From the NCBI GenBank assembly GCA_021773035.1, contig JAJFKU010000062.1:1-64000 (forward strand): 64,000 bases of DNA, read 5' to 3'. The DNA is from Woeseiaceae bacterium (lineage in GTDB: Bacteria > Pseudomonadota > Gammaproteobacteria > Steroidobacterales > Woeseiaceae). Each line of letters opens with the position of its first letter. Positions within the stretch are counted from its first letter, which is position 1. Position numbers and translations under genes: made by a program. The notes under the pieces were generated by a model. That model was not told where the DNA came from, ran no database searches, and saw nothing but the letters and a program-made list of their open reading frames with translations. Shown in pieces: positions 18,024-26,187 of the stretch.

Positions 18024-18051
18024 TTGACGAACGCTACAAGGCGAGTAGAAT
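18024..18051 (+). promoter_or_regulatory. Sigma-70-type promoter of a candidate non-coding RNA
   Basis: TTGACG at 18024-18029 and TAGAAT at 18046-18051 are separated by 16 nt, close to consensus. Transcription would start near 18058 and run into a hairpin-rich region ending in a terminator. The stretch 17874-18023 holds no supported gene. Confidence 0.6.
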
Positions 18052-18057
18052 ACAACG

Positions 18058-18186
18058 TAAGGATGCAGCAGACACGTTCGCGTGACATCCCGGTACCTTT
18101 TTAAGGTCGTGGCTATGCCCGGTAAAGCCGTTCTGAATACCGAAAGCTCTGCTTCCGGCGAAAGCCCCCACTAGGGGGCTTTTGTT
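18058..18186 (+). ncRNA. Candidate structured non-coding RNA, about 125 nt
   Basis: No open frame fits, but the segment lies between a good promoter and a rho-independent terminator. Predicted stems are GGATG with CATCC enclosing a CACG/CGTG stem capped by TTCG (18061-18090), ACCTT with AAGGT (18095-18107), and GGCT with AGCC (18111-18129). A UUCG-capped stem plus a terminator is typical of a stable small RNA. I do not recognise the family. It may be a regulator of replication or plasmid functions, or the leader of an antisense transcript into the convergent gene at 18185. Confidence 0.5.
18161..18186 (+). terminator. Rho-independent terminator
   Basis: AAAGCCCCC and GGGGGCTTT form a perfect 9-bp stem around ACTA, followed by TTGTT. 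It ends the candidate RNA and, read the other way, could serve the convergent gene whose stop is at 18185. Confidence 0.75.
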
Positions 18187-18730
18187 ATTCTGGCTGCCGG
18201 ATCGTTCGCCCCTTCAAGGTTGTGTACGCAATCACAGCAAATTTGATCTTCTTCAGTTTCCCCGGCGGCTCGTCAAGCAAGTACGCGCTTTCCACATGCA
18301 AACGCAGTTTCTTTCGCTCCCGGAAAGTCTTAAACACCATGAAGTAGTCGACGGTATCGCCGTTCTCTAGCGTAAGACTGATTGTCGCGTAGCGACTATA
18401 ACCCGCGTGATAGCACCGCGTATTTTCATCGCCCAAACTTTCCACCACGTCCGGCAAATACTTCGAGTATTCATAACGCGCCCGGCAAAACGGCCGCGAT
18501 TCCTTCGGCGCGTGAAAATCCCCGAGACTGTGTTCGTCCGGTCGGCTGGTCGTGAAACAATGACAGCCGTAAGTAACATAGAACTTGTAGTACGGCGGTG
18601 GACCCTTATTAGGATTTGCGTACTCGACAATGTGCGCATCAAGGTGACCTAAATCAAATACCTCGCCGTCGTGCACAAACGGTCGCCGCTCACACACCTC
18701 TTCAATCGATGGAAACTTTTTCTTGGTCAA
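18185..18730 (-). CDS. Hypothetical protein
   Basis: I do not recognise this 181-residue protein. It is soluble and rich in aromatic residues, with YYKFYVTYGCHCFTT, two other Cys residues (RPFCRARYEY and TRCYHAGYSRY) and a C-terminal KLKKIKFAVIAYTTLKGR. No membrane segment or signal peptide is visible. It is convergent with the candidate RNA and shares its terminator. The even spacing of Tyr/Phe and Cys/His residues could allow metal binding, but that is speculation. Confidence 0.6.
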   Translation of the reverse strand: MTKKKFPSIEEVCERRPFVHDGEVFDLGHLDAHIVEYANPNKGPPPYYKFYVTYGCHCFTTSRPDEHSLGDFHAPKESRPFCRARYEYSKYLPDVVESLGDENTRCYHAGYSRYATISLTLENGDTVDYFMVFKTFRERKKLRLHVESAYLLDEPPGKLKKIKFAVIAYTTLKGRTIRQPE

Positions 18731-18859
18731 TGCGGCAGCATCCTTGCAAGCGAGTCTGTTGAATTCTGCAACGTCATTGTCGCACGAGACAACATTTCAG
18801 GTCTTCCTGCAAAATGACACGACAAACCGAGGCAGCGCAACAACCATTGCGCTACCTGA

Positions 18860-19126
18860 CTAGCCACCGAACAGCCGCTTTCCAATGACTTTCAGACCGC
18901 TGGCCTCAAACAGTGCAAAAAAGGCAGTTCCACCCCACAAGCTGAGCAAATACAGACCAACCAACACCACGGGCAGGCTCCAACCGTTTGCTTGTACGGC
19001 GTCCATATAGTTGTCCGTGCTCTCTGTTAGAAACTTACCCATGATCAACAAGAGAATGGCGCACGGTATTAACAACACAACGAGCGTGGTGGAACTGAGG
19101 GCACTAATTTCGCGTTTTGTGTTCAT
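18860..19126 (-). CDS. Small membrane protein
   Basis: The 88-residue protein has two clear membrane helices, TTLVVLLIPCAILLLIMG near residues 12-30 and LPVVLVGLYLLSLWGGTAFFALF near 50-73, joined by a short polar loop with TESTDNYMDAV. The family is not recognised. It lies between the unknown gene at 18185 and the ParB-like gene, on the opposite strand to the latter. Confidence 0.5.
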   Translation of the reverse strand: MNTKREISALSSTTLVVLLIPCAILLLIMGKFLTESTDNYMDAVQANGWSLPVVLVGLYLLSLWGGTAFFALFEASGLKVIGKRLFGG

Positions 19127-19504
19127 TGATTCAATCCTTGTTTCGTGTGAATGAAAATTGCTGATTCTCTAACAGTCTACTGAGACAAAAAGAAAAAACC
19201 GGGTACGCAGCCGATATTTTTTGGCTAACCAAGTCGCAGATCCGATCCCCAATCGGATCAATTGAAAGGCTTCATTCCTAAGGGTCGCCGCCCCTGGCGC
19301 GCCGCTAATCGTAAAGCCTAACGGCCAACTGCCGGGTATCCCCAAGCTTCCGCGCTGCGCTTGTGCAGCCCGGGTGATCCCCCTCCCGGCAGTTGCGATT
19401 GCAGCTTACCTCCCCGCGCTTCGCCAGCGTTGCAGGCGCCATGCGCAGTGTGCGCAGGCGCTCACATCCAGAGCGATTTCAAAACTAGCGAGAGGTAATA
19501 CATC
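19127..19504. other. Leader region of the ParB-like gene
   Basis: No gene is visible. The stretch contains the long inverted repeat at 19326-19395 and GC-rich clusters. A GAGAGG ribosome-binding site ends about 8 nt before the ATG at 19505. Confidence 0.4.
19326..19395. repeat. 11-bp perfect inverted repeat before the ParB-like gene
   Basis: CAACTGCCGGG (19326-19336) and CCCGGCAGTTG (19385-19395) are exact inverses 48 nt apart. The loop carries CTGCGC and further GC-rich stretches, so the transcript or DNA can fold into a large structure. It may be a partition-type site, an operator or an RNA leader. Confidence 0.5.
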
Positions 19505-21361
19505 ATGGAACAGAAACACATAACCCAAATTCCGGCCAACAAACTTGTCCTTGATCCCGCGTTGAACATGCGCGTGGTCAGTCCGGGCAAAGCAGCCGAT
19601 AAAGAACTGATCGCCAACATCGAGGCGAACGGCGTTCTGCAAAACCTAGTGGTCGTACCCACCGAAAAGAAGGGCGTGTACGCGGTCGTCGCCGGTGGGC
19701 GTCGCTACTCGGCCACCGACTACCTGATTCATCAGAAAAAGCTGCCAAAGTCGTTTGTGCTGCCGTGCCTCGTCAAGTCGGTTGAGGATGCGATGGAAAT
19801 TTCGCTGAGTGAAAACTTCTGTCGGGCGAACGTGCATGCCGCCGACGAAATACTGGCCATGGCAAATTTAGCCGAGGCCGGTAAGAGCCAAAAGGAAATT
19901 GCGAATCATTTTGGTCAGTCCTTGGGGCATGTTCGAAAACGCCTGCGTCTGGCAAGCGTTGCGCCCGAACTGATTCAGCAATACCGGGCAGGGAAGCTTA
20001 ACCTCGACGATATGACTGCTTTCACACTCAGTCAGGATCATGCCAAGCAGATTGAGTGTTTCGAGTCGTTCAAGGGCCGCGTATCCGCTTGGGCGGTGCG
20101 ACGCTATCTGACCGAAGGTTCCGTTCGAAGCAGCGAGTCGGTGGTGAAGTTCATCACCTTGAAAGCCTACAAACGGCGGGGTGGGGCGGTGTCGTCCGAC
20201 CTGTTCGAGGACAGCACGTACTTGCTGGACAGCGAACTGATCGCGAGCCTTGCGGACGAGAAACTTGAAGCAGAAGCCGATTCGGTTGCGAAGGAGGGCT
20301 GGAAGTGGGTCGAGATCACACGAGACGGTCCTTACAGTTTCTCAGAGTTTCATCGCATCGAGGCCAAGCCGGTCAATGTGCCAAAGAAGCTGCAAGCGAA
20401 GATCGATTCCGTGGAAACGGAATTGAATCGGCAGCGCGATGCAGACGTTGAGTGGACCGATGAGGTCGAAGAACGCTACGTGGCACTTGAGGATGAAGCC
20501 GAGGCCTTGGACAACCAGCTGGACCAGTACCGTGCATTTTCAGAGGAGGAAAAAACGGATGCCGGGGCGATCATTACCTTCGACCGTGCTGGTGAGCTAT
20601 GCGTTGTTCGCGGACTGGTTCGAACGGGTGATCGAAAAGTTGTCACTACTGCTGATGGCCGCAGTGAAACGACTGAGCCAGACAGCAAGATCTCCGGGGC
20701 ACTGAATCGTGATCTGGCGAGCTTCCGACAACAGGCCGTTCAAGCGGCGCTCGTGAAAAGAGCGATGGTAGCCGGTGACTTACTGGCCTTCACGTTCTGT
20801 TCTCCGGTGGTTAGCGACTTGCCTTGCTACGAGTCTCGCACTGTAGCCATCAGCAGCGAGCGAACACGCTACCCCGAGGGTAAAGGTTTTGAAGAAACCT
20901 CTGCGGCAACGGTGTTGCAAGAAGCGCGCTCCAGGCTTTCAACGGAGTGGGCGGGATTGGAAACCCAAGCACAACGCTACCACGCGTTTTGTGCATTGGC
21001 ACCGAAAGCCAAGGCGTTGCTCGTGGCGTATGCCGTAGCCCAAAACCTGTCTGCCGCTCCTGTGGCGGACACCGACTCGGCTACAGCGATACTCGTCAAT
21101 CAACTGGAGGTTGATGTCGCCAGTTACTGGCGCCCCACCAAGGACAACTACTTCAAGCGTGTCAAAGGTCGAGACGCGTTGCTTGAAATTGGACAGGAGT
21201 GGTTCGGTGATTCGTGGGCGCAAGAGAACGCCACGGAGAAAAAATCAGTATTAGCGTCCCGACTGCATGAGGCGGTCAACAATCCTTCAACGCGTGAATC
21301 CATCAATGCCGAAAAGTTGACGCGGATCGATGCGTGGTTGCCGGAGGAAATCAGAGACTAG
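19505..21361 (+). CDS. ParB/RepB/Spo0J-family DNA-binding protein
   Basis: This 618-residue protein begins with a ParB N-terminal domain: IPANKLVLDPALNMRV, ELIANIEANGVLQNLVV, then AGGRRYSA (box with GGRR) and EISLSENFCRANVHAADEI. A helix-turn-helix follows (SQKEIANHFGQSLGHVRKRL, residues about 120-140). The C-terminal 400 residues are longer than in chromosomal ParB and include a coiled-coil-prone stretch near 290-340. This size is typical of ParB-like proteins on large plasmids and integrative elements, where they act in partition or as regulators or nucleases. No ParA gene is next to it, so a partition role is unproven. Confidence 0.82.
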   Translation: MEQKHITQIPANKLVLDPALNMRVVSPGKAADKELIANIEANGVLQNLVVVPTEKKGVYAVVAGGRRYSATDYLIHQKKLPKSFVLPCLVKSVEDAMEISLSENFCRANVHAADEILAMANLAEAGKSQKEIANHFGQSLGHVRKRLRLASVAPELIQQYRAGKLNLDDMTAFTLSQDHAKQIECFESFKGRVSAWAVRRYLTEGSVRSSESVVKFITLKAYKRRGGAVSSDLFEDSTYLLDSELIASLADEKLEAEADSVAKEGWKWVEITRDGPYSFSEFHRIEAKPVNVPKKLQAKIDSVETELNRQRDADVEWTDEVEERYVALEDEAEALDNQLDQYRAFSEEEKTDAGAIITFDRAGELCVVRGLVRTGDRKVVTTADGRSETTEPDSKISGALNRDLASFRQQAVQAALVKRAMVAGDLLAFTFCSPVVSDLPCYESRTVAISSERTRYPEGKGFEETSAATVLQEARSRLSTEWAGLETQAQRYHAFCALAPKAKALLVAYAVAQNLSAAPVADTDSATAILVNQLEVDVASYWRPTKDNYFKRVKGRDALLEIGQEWFGDSWAQENATEKKSVLASRLHEAVNNPSTRESINAEKLTRIDAWLPEEIRD

Positions 21362-21370
21362 GACTCTCGC

Positions 21371-21424
21371 GGCATCGCGTCAGGCGATGCCTTGGGGCGC
21401 TCAGGGATGGGTGCCCCTTTTTTT
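21371..21424 (+). terminator. Terminator after the ParB-like gene
   Basis: GGCATCGC/GGCGATGCC forms a first hairpin at 21371-21391. A second, GGGGCGC with GTGCCCC at 21394-21417, is followed by seven T residues, fitting a rho-independent terminator. Confidence 0.65.
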
Positions 21425-21764
21425 GCATTCGACGTCGCCTCCTCAATAGCCGCTTAGTGTGATTCCGGTCTTTGGCTTTTCGCGTTGAGCACGCGTACCA
21501 CTGCCTCAGATACTGGTGCCGCGTGGTGGAGTGCCGCCGCCTGCAGCCGCGTCACCGTCCGCTTCAAGGGTAGGCCGCTCGGTGGCAAGCGCCGTCACCC
21601 CCTTAAGGTTGAATTCCTATGGCAGACATCATTAAGCAACGGCCATCCCTGTCAATGCTCGTGTGGTCGCTTTGCTCCGGCCCGCGTAATCGCTATTTGA
21701 CAGAAATGACGGTTCGTCGCTTCTCTAAAGTTTCTGCCAATTCAACCCACTTAAGGAGAACGAC
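21425..21764. other. Intergenic region before a small gene
   Basis: No recognisable gene is present. A frame from ATG 21619 of about 58 codons overlaps the next gene and shows no family features, so I do not call it. An AAGGAG lies about 8 nt before the ATG at 21765. Confidence 0.4.
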
Positions 21765-21959
21765 ATGGCAAACCAAAAACCCGATCTGATCGCCTATACG
21801 ATTGTAGAAACTAACGGCGACGCAAAGGACTACTGGCAGCGCGTTGGCTCTGCCTGGACCAACAGCGACGGCTCAATCAACATCACGCTGAACGCGCTAC
21901 CGGTTAACGGCAAGTTGCACATCCGCGCGCCGAAGCCCGACGAAGAGTCGGAGAACTAG
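21765..21959 (+). CDS. Small protein of a four-member family (copy 1)
   Basis: The 64-residue protein has the pattern YWQRVGSAWTNSDGSINITL followed by NALPVNGKLHIR. Small hypothetical proteins of this type are common on plasmids. Three divergent relatives occur in this window at 22046, 47479 and 60743, all with G, N-x-DG, a hydrophobic strand, P and a final LR-like motif. An AAGGAG lies 8 nt before the ATG. A terminator follows at 21972. The function is unknown; a small beta-sheet domain is likely. Confidence 0.75.
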   Translation: MANQKPDLIAYTIVETNGDAKDYWQRVGSAWTNSDGSINITLNALPVNGKLHIRAPKPDEESEN

Positions 21960-21971
21960 GCGAAAACACTC

Positions 21972-22002
21972 GGAGGCTCCGCAATGGAGTCTCCTTTCTT
22001 TT
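21972..22002 (+). terminator. Terminator after small gene
   Basis: GGAGGCTCC and GGAGTCTCC pair with one wobble around GCAAT, followed by TTTCTTTT. Confidence 0.65.
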
Positions 22003-22045
22003 GCCTTAACATCCAGACGTGGCTACAACGACATATCCTCAAGAC

Positions 22046-22285
22046 TCAATTGCCGTTGCTCCAGCCCCTCTTTCGCGACCCGTGAATTGGACGAAGCTGT
22101 ATTTTCTTTGCGTTGGCGGGCCAATAGCTAAACTGCAGATCTATCGTACCGTCTTGATTTCGACTCCCCGTACCAATCTTTGTCCAGCGTAATTGTTTGT
22201 CCTCATTCTTGCCGTGATTAATGCCTGCCAATATTTCAAGGTTTGAATGCGCCTGGGTTTCTCTCTTTCGATTTCTATCGCACAT
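22046..22285 (-). CDS. Small protein of a four-member family (copy 2)
   Basis: The 79-residue protein carries RWTKIGTGSRNQDGTIDLQF, then WPANAKKIQLR, the same pattern as the small proteins at 47479 and 60743 and, more distantly, 21765. The extra N- and C-terminal ends are basic (RKRETQAHSN and GSRKRGW). It reads toward the copy at 21765. No neighbouring recombinase survives here, but the next DNA to the right is a rearranged zone. The function is unknown. Confidence 0.55.
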   Translation of the reverse strand: MCDRNRKRETQAHSNLEILAGINHGKNEDKQLRWTKIGTGSRNQDGTIDLQFSYWPANAKKIQLRPIHGSRKRGWSNGN

Positions 22286-22366
22286 TGATCGAATCCTGAG
22301 ACTGACAAAGGTTAGTGCGACGTGACGACGACATGCCCAAATGCCTTGACGCGAATTACACAGCAG

Positions 22367-22951
22367 TTAGCGATCCGTTGGATTCGTGTTGCAATCGAAT
22401 GAGGCCAATGCGCTCGCCGAGGCGATCCAGTGGTCCTCATGCAACCACGATTCTAGCGCGCGAGCAGTTGCAAGATCATCCAACGCGGCACGGTCTTGCA
22501 TTTTCACCGCAGAGGTTAATGCTTTGTGATCTCGCAGGACGTGTGTCGATTGTTTCAATATTGGATCAATATTTCGCGCAATAGCCTCGACGAATGTCTC
22601 GTCAGAGGAGGCCACTGAATCCACAAGGCCTACTTTCAGCGCTTGACTTGCCGACATGCGTTCCGCATCGGACAATAGTTGTAATGCACGATCGGGTCCT
22701 AGGATACGACATAGGTCGATGCCACCGCCCCATACCGACGGTATGTTCATTCGACCTTGCAGCAGACCAATACTCGCTTTGTCTGAAGCAATTCTGCGGT
22801 CACATGCCAATGCCAGCTCCACCCCGCCACCGTATGCGAACCCGTTAATCGCTGCTAAAACAGGAACTGGAAATTGCCTGATCGCTGATAAGGCGTTGTT
22901 TCCCAGACGGAACATATTGACAGCGTGTTCACGTGACCGCACCTTGTCCAA
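22367..22951 (-). pseudogene. Enoyl-CoA hydratase/isomerase fragment (N-terminus lost)
   Basis: The frame encodes about 195 residues of the crotonase fold, with VPVLAAINGFAYGGGVELALACD (oxyanion-hole region), LPSVWGG-like NIPSVWGGG and the C-terminal helices. Family members have about 260 residues, and the first 65 or so are missing. The crotonase-like sequence stops at about 22957, exactly where the IS element begins, so the gene was cut by the IS or by a rearrangement at its end. The other half is not on the far side of the IS. Confidence 0.75.
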
Positions 22952-23024
22952 GTCTGTCCGTCTTCAAACAAATGGAACAGACGTAGTGATTATTTAGTGG
23001 AGAGTTTTGTTCCTCATTGTCATG

Positions 23025-24005
23025 TTACGCGGCGTGCCGTTGATAGTGCAAACGACGTTTCGCGATGGTTCTCTTCTTGATCTTTTCTCTGCTGGCCAGT
23101 ATTGATTGTCCGCGTCCGAAGTAAACATCGGCTGGCGTCAGGTTCTTCAAGCTTTCATGGTATCGCTGGTGATTGTAATGTTCGACGAACGCCTCGATCT
23201 GCCTCTCAAGATCGCCGGGTAGAAAGTAGTTCTCCAGCAAGATCCGGTTCTTCAGTGTTTGGTGCCAGCGCTCGATCTTGCCTTGTGTCTGCGGATGGTA
23301 CGGCGCACCGCGAACGTGGCTCATACCGTTGTCGCCGATCCAGTCCGCGAGCTCGCTTGAGATGTAACTCGACCCGTTATCGGACAACAACCGCGGTTTA
23401 TGAATGACGTCGGCCTGGTCGCAGCCTGATGCTTGCAACGCCAGTTCCAGCGTTTCGATGACATCACGGCTGGTCATGCCAGTGCACAGCTTCCAGGCGA
23501 TCACGTAGCGGGAGAAGTCATCCAGTATCGTCGACAGATACATCCAGCCCCAGCCAATGATCTTCAGGTAGGTAAAATCCGTCTGCCACATCTGATTGAT
23601 GGCCGTAGTCTTGTCCTTGAACTCAGTAGCCGCCTTCATGACGATGAACGCCGGACTGGTGATCAGGTCGTGGGCTTTGAGAAGCCGGTAAACCGAGCTT
23701 TCCGAGACAAAATACCCCTCGGTGTCGGTAAAGGTCACCGCCAGCTCGCGCGGACTCAGTTCCGGTCTGTCCAGTGCCAACGTGATCAACCGGGCCCGGA
23801 TATTGTCGGGAATGCGGTTCCACACTCGCGCCGGAAGCGGCGCTTTGTCTTGCAGCGCTTCCTCGCCGTCAAGACGGTAATGCGCGTACCAGCGATAGAA
23901 GGTGGTTCGTGGAATACTCAGCATACCCAGTGTCTGCTTGGCTGGAAGGTGCGATCGCTCCACCAGGCGGATGATCTCAAGTTTCTCTGTGGCCGGATAT
24001 CTCAT
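23025..24005 (-). CDS. IS3-family transposase OrfB (DDE integrase domain)
   Basis: The 326-residue protein has an N-terminal helix-turn-helix (PRTTFYRWYAHYRLDG) and an rve-type catalytic core with the DDE residues in QTDFTYL, LLSDNGSSY and GKIERWHQTLKNR. It looks intact. Its start overlaps the orfA stop by 4 nt in the ATGA manner, which suggests coupling in place of, or besides, the usual programmed frameshift. Confidence 0.9.
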   Translation of the reverse strand: MRYPATEKLEIIRLVERSHLPAKQTLGMLSIPRTTFYRWYAHYRLDGEEALQDKAPLPARVWNRIPDNIRARLITLALDRPELSPRELAVTFTDTEGYFVSESSVYRLLKAHDLITSPAFIVMKAATEFKDKTTAINQMWQTDFTYLKIIGWGWMYLSTILDDFSRYVIAWKLCTGMTSRDVIETLELALQASGCDQADVIHKPRLLSDNGSSYISSELADWIGDNGMSHVRGAPYHPQTQGKIERWHQTLKNRILLENYFLPGDLERQIEAFVEHYNHQRYHESLKNLTPADVYFGRGQSILASREKIKKRTIAKRRLHYQRHAA

Positions 24006-24376
24006 TCGAAATCCTCCCCATCCCCGAGCATGCTTTTTTTGAGCAGCCGCAGTTCCAGCGTTTGTTCGGCAACCACCTCTTTCAGATCCCGCGCTTCACG
24101 ACGCAGGTCGGTGACTTCGCTGGTGTTGGCCTGCCGCACAATATCGCCAGCCAAACGCTTCTTGCCGGCTTCCATGAAGTCCTTCGACCACTTGTAGTAA
24201 AGGCTTTGGGCAATGCCTTCTCGGCGACACAGCTCGGCAATGCTGTCTTCACCGCGTAAGCCGTCTAACACAACGCGGATCTTCTCCTCCGCACCGTATT
24301 GCTTGCGCGTCTTACGCTTGATGTCTCGAATGGTTTGTTCTGACGACGAAGGTCGTCCTGTTCGTTTCTGATTCAT
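24002..24376 (-). CDS. IS3-family transposase OrfA (helix-turn-helix)
   Basis: The 124-residue protein contains KQYGAEEKIRVVLDGLRGED and CRREGIAQSLYYKWSKDFMEAGKKRL, the standard IS3 OrfA DNA-binding region, followed by a leucine-rich coiled coil (LRREARDLKEVVAEQTLELRLLK). It would bind the inverted repeats and join with OrfB to form the active transposase. Confidence 0.9.
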   Translation of the reverse strand: MNQKRTGRPSSSEQTIRDIKRKTRKQYGAEEKIRVVLDGLRGEDSIAELCRREGIAQSLYYKWSKDFMEAGKKRLAGDIVRQANTSEVTDLRREARDLKEVVAEQTLELRLLKKSMLGDGEDFE

Positions 24377-24440
24377 CTCAACTCCTCAGTTTAGGATGAA
24401 CAAAAACTCTCCTCTAAACCAGTACTATATCTGACCCATA

Positions 24441-25337
24441 GGCGCTGACGGCATACAGAAGCCACCCGATTACGTTCCCGGCAAACGATACCCATTGGTA
24501 TTCGTCGGTTATCGTGCCCGATATGCCCTTCGGGGCGGCGTGGGTGATGAGTATCCGGTGCACGCTCTGGCTGCTAATGGATTCGTCGTCGTCGTTTATG
24601 AAAAACCAACACCCTACGCGGCACTCGAGGTTCATGGTGACGGTCTGGATATTGGTGAGGCGATGTGGGGTGCCGGGCTTTTTGATGTTCGAATGCCGCT
24701 AGAGTCGTTCAAGACCGCTATTCGCCTGCTGGCCGAGCGGGGCCTTGTTGATCCATCGCGGGTGGCTGTGACGGGTTTAAGTTCTGGGTCAAATGATGTC
24801 AATTATTCGCTAATCCATTCGAATTGTTTTGCTGCCGCGATTGCCAGCAGTAGCGACTGGAGCCCAAGTGCAATTTATCTAGGAGGGGCTGCTGGTGAAT
24901 TCATACGCGAGTATCGTAAGCGTATTGGTGCCGGGCGGTATGGCAGCCCAGACGGATTCCTGTGGGATCACATGTCGCTGGCGCTCAATGCGGAGCGAGT
25001 CCGCATTCCCTTGCTTGTGAATGCTAGTGACAGCGAACATCCTCAAGCGCTAGAAGAGGTGGTTGCACTAATTGAGCACGACAAACCGGTTGAATTGGTT
25101 GTCCATCCTGACGAACGCCATATCAAATGGCAGCCTGCGCATCGCCTGTCTATCTATAAACGTAATGTGGATTGGCTCAAATTCTGGCTACAAGGGGTCG
25201 AGGATTTGAGTCCTGAAAAAGTCTCACAGTATCTACGGTGGCGTAAACTTCGCGATCAACACATCGCGAATTTCAAAGCGGCCGGCATGAACTACACTTT
25301 ACCGCTGCCAACGCCGTCACATGAAATCGAGCACTAA
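24441..25337 (+). pseudogene. C-terminal fragment of an isopeptidase-like S9 hydrolase
   Basis: About 298 codons remain of an 850-residue hydrolase. They start with QKPPDYVPGKRYPL right after the IS and continue to VDWLKFWLQGVEDLSPEKV and QYLRWRKLRDQ, the conserved tail of this family. The nucleophile motif reads GLSSGSND where the intact paralogues have GFSRTG or GYSRSG. A His is kept in HPDERH. The N-terminal propeller half is missing. A downstream TTG at 24495 would allow a shorter product, but no promoter is visible, so I treat it as a remnant. Confidence 0.75.
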
Positions 25338-25410
25338 ATAGTCTTGCACTGATAGCGCCACTAAATTACTAGGCGACATGTAATTCAAGACTTGGGCGCG
25401 CTGACGTTTC

Positions 25411-25440
25411 GACTATCGATAACATTGCTTCTCGATGGTT
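25411..25440. repeat. dif-like 12-6-12 palindrome, copy 2
   Basis: The left arm GACTATCGATAA and right arm TTCTCGATGGTT surround the centre CATTGC; the arms are inverse at 9 of 12 positions. The copy at 33866 has the same centre and the same orientation, so together they flank all of locus B. The sequence before it is unrelated to that before the other two copies. Confidence 0.5.
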
Positions 25441-25529
25441 AGACTTCCATCATCCAGAGGTCTGATTCGCTGGCAACGTGTAGGGCTCATATCGTACGAA
25501 TCATTCAATTCGTGCCGCGTGTCTCGGGT

Positions 25530-25553
25530 GGAAAACCGCGACTGGCTCGTCGT
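25530..25553 (+). promoter_or_regulatory. Predicted ECF promoter for sigma/FecR operon B
   Basis: GGAAAAC, a 12-nt spacer and GTCGT repeat the motif of locus A. The distance to the sigma start is 37 nt. Confidence 0.65.
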
Positions 25554-25590
25554 GTAAGGTATAGAACCAACAGGTTCAGCCAGTTTTTGG

Positions 25591-26187
25591 GTGCTCAAGG
25601 TGAGATCAGACGGATTATTGGAGGTATTTACCGCGCTGCGTGTACGTTTGGCGCGTGTAGTGATGCGTATCGCGCCGCCGGAGGAGGTGGAGGACATTGT
25701 CCAGGAAACCTACGTGCGCGTGTGCCAGATGGAGCGAAAAGATGCGATACGAGAACCGCGATCGTTCTTGTTTCGCACAGCCCAAAACCTCGCACTGGAC
25801 CACGTTAAGCGAGCTGAATCCCGTCTGACGTCCTCTAGCAGTGACACTATCGATGAGATCGATTTCAACTCAGACGGCCCGGCGGCGGACCCGACCTTTG
25901 CGCAAGCCTCGTCGGACGAAGAGTTTCGGCAGTTTTGTGAAGCAGTTCGACAGTTGCCACAACAATGCCGGCGGGCGTTTGTCTTGAAAAAAGTCTATGG
26001 GCATTCGCAACGTGAAATCGCTCGCAAAATGAATATCAGTGAAAACACCGTGGAAAACTACATTCTCCTCGGTGTGAAACGCTGTGAGCTTTTCTTGGAC
26101 GAGCTTCAGCAACCCCAACAACGAACGAAGCAAACCGCCGCGGCACGAGTGTCGCGAGGCGCGGCCCCCAAGAGGAGGGGATCATGA
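25591..26187 (+). CDS. ECF RNA polymerase sigma factor, FecI-like (locus B)
   Basis: The 198-residue protein has region 2 with PEEVEDIVQETYVRVCQMERKDAI and region 4 with SQREIARKMNISENTVENYI. It is closely similar to the sigma factor at 1176 and of almost equal length. The GTG at 25591 is the best start in the frame. The stop overlaps the FecR start as ATGA. The matching promoter motif upstream suggests it activates its own gene and the receptor gene at 27258. Because the promoter motifs of A and B are nearly the same, the two sigma factors may cross-talk. Confidence 0.92.
   Translation: MLKVRSDGLLEVFTALRVRLARVVMRIAPPEEVEDIVQETYVRVCQMERKDAIREPRSFLFRTAQNLALDHVKRAESRLTSSSSDTIDEIDFNSDGPAADPTFAQASSDEEFRQFCEAVRQLPQQCRRAFVLKKVYGHSQREIARKMNISENTVENYILLGVKRCELFLDELQQPQQRTKQTAAARVSRGAAPKRRGS

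Larger units (their letters stand above)
22955..24453 (-). mobile_element. IS3-family insertion sequence
   Basis: The element contains orfA and orfB on the minus strand. The ends are imperfect inverted repeats: the left end runs from TGTCCGTC through TTTAGTGGAGAGTTTTGTTC, and the right end read inward has TGCCGTC, then ATGGGTCAGA, then TTTAGAGGAGAGTTTTTGTTC. The boundaries were placed where the homologies of the flanking broken genes stop; an alternative is 22973-24438. No target duplication is seen. The gene parts on each side belong to different genes, so the IS marks a deletion or recombination point. Confidence 0.75.

Noticed and set aside
21619..21795. Frame of about 58 codons starting MADIIKQRPSLSML
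   Set aside because: It overlaps the start of a better supported small gene, and its sequence shows no family pattern.
23433..24197. 254-codon frame on the + strand inside the IS element
   Set aside because: It is antisense to the intact transposase genes with DDE and helix-turn-helix motifs.
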